64,000 nucleotides of DNA, from the NCBI RefSeq assembly GCF_016406085.1, contig NZ_JAEHFJ010000004.1, forward strand, positions 1-64,000, given 5' to 3'. Both the position numbers and the translations under genes were made by a program. The notes under the pieces were generated by a model that did not search any database, had not been told where the DNA came from, and was given only the letters and a program-made list of their open reading frames with translations. This stretch comes from Aureibaculum flavum. GTDB lineage: Bacteria > Bacteroidota > Bacteroidia > Flavobacteriales > Flavobacteriaceae. Of the stretch, positions 55,288 through 63,670 are shown piece after piece. The first letter of the stretch is position 1; every line of letters starts with the position of its first letter.

Positions 55288-56298
55288 GTTCTCGATAATA
55301 TCTTTCGGTCCTCAAGATCACTCGAACGGACGATATCATTTAACTTTTTAGTGAACGTCACTTCGAGTGGTTAAAGTAAAGTGATAACTTTACTATAAAT
55401 GTATCGAGAAGCAAGTGGTTTGTATATCTTAACTCGAATTGGACAGTTCTCGATAATATCTTTCGTTCCTCAAGATCACTCGAACGGACGGATAAGTTTT
55501 AGTTAGAATCATTAATTTAACGTCACTTCGAGTGGTTATAGTAAAGTGATAACTTTACTATAAATGTATCGAGAAGCAAGTGGTTTATATCTTAACTCCT
55601 ATTAGACAGTTCTCGATAATATCTTTCGTTCCTCAAGATCACTCGAACGGACGGATAAGTTTTAGTTAGAATCATTAATTTATCGTCACTTCGAGTGGTT
55701 ATAGTAAAGTGATAACTTTACTATAAATGTATCGAGAAGCAAGTGGTTTGTATATCTTAACTCGAAATGGATAGTTCTCGATACTCCCGAAGCGTCGGGA
55801 TTCGTCCCTCAAGATCACTCGAACGGACGATATCATTTAACTTTTTAGTGAACGTCACTTCGAGTGGTTATAGTAAAGTGATAACTTTACTATAAATGTA
55901 TCGAGAAGCAAGTGATTTGTATATCTTAACTCGAATTGAATAGTTCTCGATACTCCCGAAGCGTCGGGATTCGTCCCTCAAGATCACTCGAACGGACGTT
56001 AATATTTAACTTTTTAGTGAACGTCTCTTCGAGTGTTTTTAATTTGCGATAGCAAAGTAAACCCCGAAGTGTCGGGAGTATCGAGAAGTAAGTGGCTTGG
56101 TATATCTTAACTCGAATTGGACAGTTCTCGATACTCCCAAAGCGTCGGGATTCGTCCCTCAAGATCACTCGAACGGACGGGAAGGACTTGTTTCTATAGA
56201 TGTAATTATGAAAGGGACGTCACTTCGAGTGGTTATAGTAAAGTGATAACTTTACTATAAATGTATCGAGAAGCAATTATTTAAACAGTTCTCGATAC
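55288..56298. repeat. Palindromic repeat array, right part (units 4-9 plus a half unit)
   Basis: Units: 55288-55411, 55446-55576, 55609-55739, 55774-55908, 55943-56088, 56124-56273 and a left arm only at 56288-56298. Lengths are 124-150 bp. Outer stem GTTCTCGATA/TATCGAGAA; stem two CACTCGAACGGACG against CGTCACTTCGAGTG (12 of 14 pair); hairpin ATAGTAAAGTGATAACTTTACTAT; in units 7-9 an extra hairpin of CCCGA..TCGGG type. In unit 8 the right arm carries GTCGGGAGTATCGAGAA, extending the outer stem to about 16 bp. Spacers of about 33 bp also repeat. Confidence 0.9.
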
Positions 56299-56311
56299 AA
56301 TCTTAGGAATT

Positions 56312-56346
56312 AAAAATCCCTCAATGTTAACAAAGAGGGATTTTTT
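56312..56346. terminator. Bidirectional terminator
   Basis: AAAAATCCCTC pairs with GAGGGATTTTT, with A/T tracts on both sides. It serves the minus-strand remnant, and may end transcription through the array. Confidence 0.75.
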
Positions 56347-56373
56347 CTATTTATAAAGTAAATGTGCTTATGC

Positions 56374-56553
56374 TTATGATGTCGTTTCCAACAATTCTAT
56401 GGTTCCAAGATCTAAAGCAGTCCCCACTTTTACTAGTAACGCATCGGTGGAATCATAAGGGTCAAAACCATAGTGTTCAATACTGATTTTATATTCGCCA
56501 GCATCAAGACCTTGAATTATAAAATCGCCATTTACATTAGTTATTTCTATCAC
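56374..56553 (-). pseudogene. 3' remnant of a carboxypeptidase-regulatory-like (Ig-type) domain gene
   Basis: About 60 codons read EITNVNGDFIIQGLDAGEYKISIEHYGFD and then a short tail ending ELLETTS. The GDF.I.GLDAGEYKIS pattern is the carboxypeptidase regulatory-like domain. The frame is closed upstream by TAA at 56557-56559 and no start or signal is present, so it is the end of a lost larger gene. It sits beside the repeat array, possibly where an insertion or deletion removed its 5' part. Confidence 0.55.
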
Positions 56554-56680
56554 ACATTAATAAATCCTGTATATGTGTTCATGTATGGGATTTTTTAATA
56601 ATTGAATGTGGCATTTGATTTCTAAGAGTAGGGCAGAACTACAATTCTCCTTCATTATTTAAATTGTATTATATGCACAG

Positions 56681-58171
56681 TTATTTCATTGTTTCCGCGA
56701 GTTCTTGCATGGTTTTGTACAGGCCTTGAATTTTAGGAGAATTACATTTTCCTGAAATCTGACCTTCTAAAAATTGAATTGCTTTATATCTATACATTGC
56801 CGAATTTTTCATCTGATTCACTGTATTTCTTACATTACCAGTAAATATTTTGGATAACATATTTAAGGCATAATCTTTTTCAAAGGCTTTATATGTAGAT
56901 AAGTATTTTTTCTCTATAAAGACATCTACTGGCGGACCAACATCATCTATATGAGATTTAAAACCATTACTATCATAATGTTGCCGATATGTGACTGTCG
57001 TTATTTTCCACGGTTCCTTCAAAAAACTTTTACAATTATCGCCATAGGCGACTAAATAATCGATGTAAAAGGTTTTAAATAACGGCGAATAATGTTCTAA
57101 GGGTTCAAAATCTTTCCGTTCTAAATGATCCATTACTTCGGTATAAGAATCGAGGATTGGGCCATCATATAATGCATAGCTAAAATCTGAGTTATCAATT
57201 TTCCAATTGGTAGCTTTTGACGCCTTTATCATACAGTCGGTTCCTTCCTTACATGTATAGTCGGCAGGCATATAGGCTAAGGTAAATTTAATTTCCTCTA
57301 CGTCTGGGCATTGTTTACGATACTGTTTAATTGCATCATTAGCGGCAGCTTTAAAATTCAATAGATTTTCAGATCGTTGATAATTCTGATTTTGCTTGTA
57401 GTCTATAAAAGTGGGTATAATAGCTAATGTTGGATTAATTTCGCAAGGTCCACTATATTTTACAGTTAATAACTTTGTGTCAGGGTAGAAGTACTTTTCT
57501 GAATCAGATTTCGGTTCTTTTGCATCAATGTTGATGGTATAATAATCATTAGTAGTATCAACACCATTTTTCAATTTCCAATTGTTCGAATTATCTAATG
57601 TACCGGCATATTCAATTGTTTCTCCGTTTGAGTAAACATTAAATTTAATAATAATTGCTTCTAACGATTCACATTGGGCTTTAAATCCTTTGGTAATTGC
57701 TGCTAATAAATCGTGAATAGGGAGGTCTTCCACGTTTTTACTTTGTTTAAAGTCATCAATTATTGTACTTCGATCAAAGTTTAAACCACCAATTAAATTA
57801 ATTTGCTGTGCACATGGACCGTAAAACTCAATATAGATATCATTATTTAGATTTCGTTTAGTACCCGTTTTCGGATCAATATTGTTAACTATCGCACGGA
57901 ATATCGTTTTGTCTTTTTTATTATAGTTGTTCATTTTTTGGAACAGGGCTTGAATTCCGTTTACTTCGTAAGAAATTGACCCAGAACGCGTTGGATGTTC
58001 CCATATTTTACCTGTGTAAACTGCAACCTGCTCAGTCAATGGTTTTTTCTTCTTTTTCTTATTAAAAATAATACCTCGTCGTCTTTGGGATGTAGCTGAA
58101 AAAATGAAGCTAAATAAAAGTATGCAAAGCATAAATTTCTTAGATGTCATTGCTGTCACATACTTTTTCAT
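56681..58171 (-). CDS. Secreted hypothetical protein
   Basis: A 496-residue protein with a signal peptide (about 1-29, FSATSQ) followed by a basic patch (RRRGIIFNKKKKKK). Two internal regions look related to each other (ISYEVNGIQALFQKMNN...FYGPCAQQI and YFYPDTKLLTVKYSGPCEI), each with FKAQCE or YRKQCPDVEEIKF nearby, which suggests a duplicated domain. Cysteines are frequent in the middle part. I recognise no family. It lies between two repeat clusters, in the accessory part of the window. Confidence 0.7.
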   Translation of the reverse strand: MKKYVTAMTSKKFMLCILLFSFIFSATSQRRRGIIFNKKKKKKPLTEQVAVYTGKIWEHPTRSGSISYEVNGIQALFQKMNNYNKKDKTIFRAIVNNIDPKTGTKRNLNNDIYIEFYGPCAQQINLIGGLNFDRSTIIDDFKQSKNVEDLPIHDLLAAITKGFKAQCESLEAIIIKFNVYSNGETIEYAGTLDNSNNWKLKNGVDTTNDYYTINIDAKEPKSDSEKYFYPDTKLLTVKYSGPCEINPTLAIIPTFIDYKQNQNYQRSENLLNFKAAANDAIKQYRKQCPDVEEIKFTLAYMPADYTCKEGTDCMIKASKATNWKIDNSDFSYALYDGPILDSYTEVMDHLERKDFEPLEHYSPLFKTFYIDYLVAYGDNCKSFLKEPWKITTVTYRQHYDSNGFKSHIDDVGPPVDVFIEKKYLSTYKAFEKDYALNMLSKIFTGNVRNTVNQMKNSAMYRYKAIQFLEGQISGKCNSPKIQGLYKTMQELAETMK

Positions 58172-58865
58172 AGGAATAGGAAGGATTTAGGTTATGGAAT
58201 ATGGTTAAAGATAGTAAATAATAGCGGAGGAGGTTTTGAAATATTCTATTTAACATAATATAAATTATAGGACAAATAAAGTAATTTGCGGATAGACGCT
58301 TTTGCGGCTATTTTACATAATTATAGATATGATGCCTTTAGGCTCATATCGTCAATAATTATGTTAAAGCAAATTACGGCTCGTTTAAAACAAAACAAAA
58401 TTAATTTGCGGTCAGCTTGCTGATTGACATAATATCAGATATAATAACACGCCAGTGTTTTATATCGACAGATATTATGTTAAAGCAAATACGAAGTATT
58501 CATGAACTCCTTTAAAAAACAATATGAATAACGTGAATAAATTACGGTTCTCTAAACAGAATTACAATTGGTTCTATATTAAATCCTATTCCAGCCGCAT
58601 CAACTGTCTCAAAAATACAATCATCCACTGGATGATTCCATTTTATGAAATATGTTAAAGCAAATACGAAGTATTCATGAACTCCATAAAAAAAATAAGA
58701 ATAGCGTGAACTAAATTACGGCTCGTTAAAAACAGAACTTTTATATTTGCGAATAGCGTAGCTATTTGACATATTTTACATTGTTGCTTTAGCCTGTGGC
58801 TGAAGTAATATTCAAGAAAGTTGATGCGGTTGGAAAAACTGTAAAAAAAAACTATTACTTTAATT
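58172..58865. repeat. Dispersed nested-palindrome repeats (second family)
   Basis: Copy A (58284-58371): outer stem ACATAATTAT (58315) with ATAATTATGT (58355), inner GATATGA with TCATATC. Copy B (58411-58488): outer ACATAATATC (58427) with GATATTATGT (58471), inner ATATAATAACAC with GTGTTTTATAT. The stems differ between copies but remain complementary. Both share TTGCGG at the left and GTTAAAGCAAAT at the right. Further partial copies lie at 58650-58690 and 58744-58830. No gene is seen. Confidence 0.75.
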
Positions 58866-59807
58866 TTAGTCTTTATTGTCTACATATTTTTTCCTATAAT
58901 CTTCTCTCGTCAAAAAGTATATTTCTTCCTTAATAACCGCTTCCATCAAGAGAATTAGATTTTCTATTTTTTGGAGACCTTGATTGTTATCATCTAATAA
59001 CGCAACATGATCACCTATAATCCCGATTATATCACCATCTTTTAAAGTAATATCATCATACCCATAAAATGGATCTGTGTGTGCTACGCTTTTTTTATTA
59101 TCAATATATATCGGAACAATTGCATCAATACGTTGGCCATATTTTTCAGCCCAACCCGAGATACCATTTGCAGGATCACCCTTAATTTTAGCAGTCAGAA
59201 CTACATTCAATTTCTTAATTTTCGCAACAGATGTGGGATTATCAGGATCAACCGCTATCGCGATGTGCGTATGTGCATAACCTTCATAAGACCGCTCACC
59301 ATTACCGCCTTTAACAATACCACTATTGAAGAAGTACTTCATATACTGAAAAAACTCTTTCGGTGTATTATCACTCATATCAGAAAGTGGTACCACAGGG
59401 ATGCCAAGTGAACCATCTTCTTGCGGGAAAAGTGGAAATTTTCCAGCTTTTGCAGCCATACTAATAGTAAGTGGATCAACACTATATTTCATTTTGAGAT
59501 CTTCTTTTCTCGGAATTTTAAATAATTCTTGTAAGAAATTCTCAAGATTGCTTGCATTGAAAACTTTAGTAGCCTCAATACTTTCAACCTGATTTTCGCT
59601 ACTATATGCAGTCTCGAAATTCACAGACTCCTCTAATGGTGAATCAATATCCAGACTTGTTTGCCCCTCAGCCTGAGTAACTATAAGACTCAGCGTTGCT
59701 ATAGCAATCATTGATTTTAATGAAGTTAGTAAATTAGAGAATCCAAAGCCTTTAATTTCGTTAACGATCCATTCTTCAGGTTTGTGTTCTTCTTCATTGC
59801 TTACCAC
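58866..59807 (-). CDS. Hypothetical protein with N-terminal membrane segment
   Basis: A 313-residue frame with GTG start at 59807; the frame stays open to 59825. An N-terminal polar stretch (EEEHKPEEWIVNEIKG) precedes a hydrophobic segment about 26-48 (LTSLKSMIAIATLSLIVTQAEG) that could be an internal signal. The mature part is mixed alpha/beta (DPLTISMAAKAGKFPLFPQEDGS, HTHIAIAVDPDNP, DAIVPIYIDNKKSV). It is not a family I know. HTHIAIAV could be a metal site, but the second half is absent. Confidence 0.6.
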   Translation of the reverse strand: MVSNEEEHKPEEWIVNEIKGFGFSNLLTSLKSMIAIATLSLIVTQAEGQTSLDIDSPLEESVNFETAYSSENQVESIEATKVFNASNLENFLQELFKIPRKEDLKMKYSVDPLTISMAAKAGKFPLFPQEDGSLGIPVVPLSDMSDNTPKEFFQYMKYFFNSGIVKGGNGERSYEGYAHTHIAIAVDPDNPTSVAKIKKLNVVLTAKIKGDPANGISGWAEKYGQRIDAIVPIYIDNKKSVAHTDPFYGYDDITLKDGDIIGIIGDHVALLDDNNQGLQKIENLILLMEAVIKEEIYFLTREDYRKKYVDNKD

Positions 59808-59825
59808 ATCTGTATTTTTTACGAG

Positions 59826-60140
59826 TTAAAAAAAATATTTTTTTTAGAATTAATTATAATGTGTTAATCAATCTCAAGCGGTTGAAACTCTATTTAAAAC
59901 AATATAAAGCTATAAAGTAACCTTATCTATTAAAATCTCAATTAATTCTTTGGACTATATTTAAAATATTGCTCACTAAAGTAATCTTCAGTCGTTTTTG
60001 AACGGTCTTTATTTGCTAAACATATAAATTAAATGGTTTTCATTTAATATACTTCCTTAACTCGTTGTAATAATAAAACCTACCTCTTCCCTACTCCTAG
60101 CCCATCCGTAGCTTTGCAAGGAGCATTTTTTAAAATGTTC
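59826..60140. other. Intergenic region
   Basis: 315 bp of AT-rich DNA between two minus-strand genes. GAGCATTTT/AAAATGTTC (60121-60140) forms a weak hairpin just after the AraC stop codon and may end its transcript. No other element is visible. Confidence 0.4.
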
Positions 60141-61034
60141 TTAATTCGTTCTATTACGAAATTGTGTAGCCGTAATACCCATATTTCGCTTAAAAAATTG
60201 ATTGAAATTAGCGACTTCATTGAAATTTAAGGCATAAGCAACTTCTGCCACAGATTTATTCATTTGGTGTAGTAATGTTTTCGCATATAACATTTTATAA
60301 TCAATAATAATTTTCTGAGCACTTTTACCCGTTGCTTTTTTAACACATTCTGTTAAGTATATGGGACTTATGTTCATTTGTGAAGCATATTCTTGAACGG
60401 ATAAAAATTGATTATTACTATTCAGTATCACTTGTTCAAACTGAGACATTATCGCATCAAATCGATTCATCGTTACAATACCATTATTATGTTGCGTGGC
60501 TCTATCTATCTTGTATAGTAAGACCAAAAGCAAAGACCGTACTATTTCTCGATTATGTATTTTAGAACTTCTAGATTCAGTATGTAGTTCTTCTGCTAGA
60601 TTTAAAACATTTTTAAAGTCAAGATCTGATAGTTGATAAATTGGCATGGTATGCATTTTGAAAAAAGGAAATTCATTTTGTAATCCATAAGACTGATTTA
60701 GATTCGTGAAAATGGATGCATTAAAATAAAGAATATAGCCTTTATCATCATTAGGAGGAATCTCACTATAATTAATGATTTGAAATGGAGAAACAATCGC
60801 TAAACTATTGGTCATATCCTGAAGGGTTTGATTTCCTATTTGAATATTTTTTGTACTGCGTTCTAAAACAGCAATTTCAAAAAAATCTCGTTTATGTGGA
60901 CCAGAGAATTTTTTATCTGGTTCTACAAGTTTTTCAGGCTTAGCCATTCTTCTAATGTAAAAACTATTGGAGTAATCATTGGCAGGGTCTAAACCGTTTA
61001 CAAAGTAGTTGTTTATATCATTAAAGACTTCCAT
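60141..61034 (-). CDS. AraC family transcriptional regulator
   Basis: A 297-residue regulator. The N-terminal 190 residues are a cupin-type ligand domain (KRDFFEIAVLERSTKNIQIGNQ, LAIVSPFQIINYSEIP). The C-terminal double HTH is FLSVQEYASQMNISPIYLTECVKKATGKSAQ and SVAEVAYALNFNEVANFNQFFKRNMGITATQFR. It is divergent from the MATE pump gene and an inverted repeat (61091-61116) lies between, so it is probably its regulator. Confidence 0.9.
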   Translation of the reverse strand: MEVFNDINNYFVNGLDPANDYSNSFYIRRMAKPEKLVEPDKKFSGPHKRDFFEIAVLERSTKNIQIGNQTLQDMTNSLAIVSPFQIINYSEIPPNDDKGYILYFNASIFTNLNQSYGLQNEFPFFKMHTMPIYQLSDLDFKNVLNLAEELHTESRSSKIHNREIVRSLLLVLLYKIDRATQHNNGIVTMNRFDAIMSQFEQVILNSNNQFLSVQEYASQMNISPIYLTECVKKATGKSAQKIIIDYKMLYAKTLLHQMNKSVAEVAYALNFNEVANFNQFFKRNMGITATQFRNRTN

Positions 61035-61090
61035 TGCAGTAGTTATTCAGTTTAAAATGTTAAAGATACGCAAAACCTAAATAGTAATCT

Positions 61091-61116
61091 ATTATACATA
61101 AATTACAATGTATAAT
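61091..61116. promoter_or_regulatory. Inverted repeat between AraC and MATE genes
   Basis: ATTATACAT (61091-61099) and ATGTATAAT (61108-61116) are perfect arms with an 8-bp gap, about 50 bp before the MATE start. A plausible operator for the AraC regulator. Confidence 0.5.
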
Positions 61117-61165
61117 ACAGTCTTTTATCAATATACCTTTGTCCCTATATAACCACGAAAACATA

Positions 61166-62620
61166 ATGAGTAATCTGAAGACTATATTTCATAATCTATT
61201 TCTTTTCTTTAAAGACAAGAAACAGGTGTTTGTGAGTCTCTTTCGTAAAAATAATAAAGCGTATTCTCTTAAAGAGGATTCTATTTTAAAACTATTGATC
61301 GTTTTTGTTGGTCCTGCTGTTTTAGGGATGCTCGTTAATATACTTTATAATGTAGTAGATCGCATATTTGTTGGTCAATTTGTTGGTGCAGAAGGTATAT
61401 CTGCAGTAACCTTAGTATTTCCAATCAACTTTTTTCAGTTCGGATTTGTTTTACTATTTGGTAGTGGAGCGGGGATTTTAATCGCCAAATATTTAGGAGA
61501 AAATCGCTTAGATAAAGCCGAAGAAGTATTTGGTACCATGTTGGCAGGATTATTAATTGTAATGGTTCTTTTTACAACTGCAGGTCTATTTTTTTATGAA
61601 GATATATTAATTTTATTTGGTGCAGAAGACCTGCTTTTGCAATTATCTAAAGAATATTTATTTGTTATCATTTTAGGTTTTCCACTTAGTTTTTTCATTG
61701 CTTTGGAATTTACCTGTCGTGCAGAAGGAAATCCACATTTACCAGCAAAACTTGTTTTAATTTCTTCCCTAATCAATGTTAGTTTAGATTATGTTTTTAT
61801 GAAAATATTTGGTTTGGGAGTACAAGGAGCGGCGTTAGCTACGGTAATAGCCCAAGGAACTAATGCAGTGCTTTTGCTTTATTATTACTTCAACGGAAAA
61901 AGTCTGGTAAAACTAGTTTGGAAACAGATTAAACTTAAAAAAGAAATTATACTACCAATTCTTGCTGTAGGTTTAGCACCATTTGTTATGGACATTTCAG
62001 TGAGCTTTCAAAATGCATTTGCCAATCATTTGTTATTAGAATCTGGAGGATCAGATGCTGTTGCTGTTATGGGAATTATTTTTGGAATTAATGTGTTTTT
62101 TATGATGACCGCTCTGGGAACAGGAGATGGTATGCAACCAATTATCAGTTATAATCATGGTGCAAAACAGTATGGTCGTGCTTTAACAACATTAAAATAT
62201 GTATTGGTTTTTGTGCTTTTTGCAGCCTTTTTAGGGATTACAGTTATAGCATTTTTCCCAGAATCTATTATAGGTATGTTTATTAATGATAATGCAGAAA
62301 TTGTAACGCTTACTAAATCTGCTTTAGAAATATTTGTGATTTCTATCCCTTTTTTTATGATACAAGTGGTGGTAACACGTTACTTTCAAGCCATTCAAAA
62401 GAATACAGTCGCAACTTTTTTAGCAATACTTCGTCCTGTATTATTATTTATTCCGATCTCATATGTATTAAATAGTAGCTATGGTTTGGTTGGTATATGG
62501 GTTGCCTTTGTGCTGAGCGATAGTTTAGCAGCTATTATATCCTTATTACTCGTTAAAAAATACGCCTTAAAAGAAAATAGAAGACGGCAATCTAATACTA
62601 CCCAATTTGTTGCTGAATGA
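61166..62620 (+). CDS. MATE family multidrug/cation efflux pump
   Basis: A 484-residue protein from ATG 61166 (the frame from 61139 uses TTG). Twelve membrane segments, with the first MATE half near FVGPAVLGMLVNILYNVVDRIFVGQFVGAEGISAV and the second near GLAPFVMDISVSFQNAFANHLL. It exports cationic drugs or toxins using sodium or proton gradients. Divergent from an AraC regulator that may induce it in response to a substrate. Confidence 0.92.
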   Translation: MSNLKTIFHNLFLFFKDKKQVFVSLFRKNNKAYSLKEDSILKLLIVFVGPAVLGMLVNILYNVVDRIFVGQFVGAEGISAVTLVFPINFFQFGFVLLFGSGAGILIAKYLGENRLDKAEEVFGTMLAGLLIVMVLFTTAGLFFYEDILILFGAEDLLLQLSKEYLFVIILGFPLSFFIALEFTCRAEGNPHLPAKLVLISSLINVSLDYVFMKIFGLGVQGAALATVIAQGTNAVLLLYYYFNGKSLVKLVWKQIKLKKEIILPILAVGLAPFVMDISVSFQNAFANHLLLESGGSDAVAVMGIIFGINVFFMMTALGTGDGMQPIISYNHGAKQYGRALTTLKYVLVFVLFAAFLGITVIAFFPESIIGMFINDNAEIVTLTKSALEIFVISIPFFMIQVVVTRYFQAIQKNTVATFLAILRPVLLFIPISYVLNSSYGLVGIWVAFVLSDSLAAIISLLLVKKYALKENRRRQSNTTQFVAE

Positions 62621-62673
62621 ATTTTTACACAAAATCTAATTAATAACAATAAAGAAAAAATAACATTATACAA

Positions 62674-62821
62674 ATGAAAATTAAATCATTATACACATTT
62701 ACCTTATCCATAGGATTAATGGTAGCTCTAAAATTCAAGAGCCGCTATAAGCAGTGCAAAAGCTCAAATAAGCTCGGCACAATTAACTGAAGCGAAAGCC
62801 AAGCCTTTGGTAGAAACCTAA
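62674..62821 (+). pseudogene. Frameshifted remnant of an exported protein
   Basis: ATG 62674 opens a signal-peptide-like sequence (MKIKSLYTFTLSIGLMVAL), then the frame goes into unlikely codons and stops. One base out of phase the sequence continues as AAISSAKAQISSAQLTEA and ends KPLVET before TAA at 62819. A single-base insertion near 62735 would join the two. The product is too short to name. Decayed gene or short truncated one. Confidence 0.45.
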
Positions 62822-62950
62822 ATCATTAGCTTTTTCAATCTGTCTTCTTATCGCTTTCTGTCCTATTTTACCATAATTATCTGAGGCCGTCAAAAAAAGG
62901 ATTGGCTTTTATTTAACAAAATATTACAGATAATCAACCAAAGTCACTTT
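62822..62950. other. Non-coding gap before the restriction-linked genes
   Basis: 129 bp of AT-rich DNA with no visible gene or repeat, between the remnant and the minus-strand restriction-associated operon. Confidence 0.4.
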
Positions 62951-63670
62951 CTACCTAGTAAGATTTCTAGCTGAATTCTTCATTTCAACACCCCAAGGAA
63001 AAATTCTAGTTGCAAAATATGCGATAGGCATGGCTGCTCCCAATTGAGTTGTCCTTGATTCATCTTTTCTAATTACTCTAGAAAACCACCTATCTCCTCT
63101 ATTTGATTCTTCACAAATTAATAAACCAGCAAAAGTAAATGCTAAAACTATAGCAGGTATTTCTCCTCTTGATGTATTCAAAGGTTGATATGATGAATTA
63201 TTATTTATAGGAAAAAAATTATTTACTACTTTGATTAGCTCATCAAAAATAAAATCAATTGTAATTGGTGTTATTCCTTTGTGAGTAGTTTTACCAGCTA
63301 GAGAAGAAACATCAGGAACATTACCTAAAGTATTAAATGATAAACTTGAAAAGAAAGGTAACAACCCAAAATTTCGAGATGATGACCAATCCATTAGTGC
63401 GTCAATTATATCTTGATGTGAAGGAACACCAATTAAATTTCCATGATTTCTTAATTCTAAAAGTAAATCATGTTCATGTTCAATATGATCATCACATAAG
63501 CCAGAAGTTCTTCTTATGTTAATTTGATTTTCACAACCATTTACTTTACAAGTTTTATCATTTGACAAAAAATTTAATTTATTTGGATTAGGCTTATTTC
63601 TTCCTGTAGTTCCATTATCTAGTATTCTAATTTCCCAACCCGAAATTGATTTATTTACAGTATTTATCAT
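62951..63670 (-). CDS. Restriction-linked hypothetical protein with a Cys/His cluster
   Basis: A 239-residue protein. It has a short possible zinc knuckle near residues 41-67 (CKVNGCENQ and SGLCDDHIEHEH). The rest is helical with LLPFFSSLSFNTLGN and GDRWFSRVIRKDES segments and is not recognised. Its ATG overlaps the stop of the restriction endonuclease gene by 4 bp (63667-63670), so it is translationally coupled and may control or assist that enzyme. No methylase is visible inside the window. Confidence 0.6.
   Translation of the reverse strand: MINTVNKSISGWEIRILDNGTTGRNKPNPNKLNFLSNDKTCKVNGCENQINIRRTSGLCDDHIEHEHDLLLELRNHGNLIGVPSHQDIIDALMDWSSSRNFGLLPFFSSLSFNTLGNVPDVSSLAGKTTHKGITPITIDFIFDELIKVVNNFFPINNNSSYQPLNTSRGEIPAIVLAFTFAGLLICEESNRGDRWFSRVIRKDESRTTQLGAAMPIAYFATRIFPWGVEMKNSARNLTR

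Noticed and set aside
55926-56168. 80-residue minus-strand reading frame
   Set aside because: It reads through repeat units 8 and 9 only; its sequence is the translation of palindromic DNA.
54455-56298. CRISPR array or insertion sequence
   Set aside because: Units are 124-150 bp palindromes with repeated spacers, no transposase frame and no target-site duplication visible.
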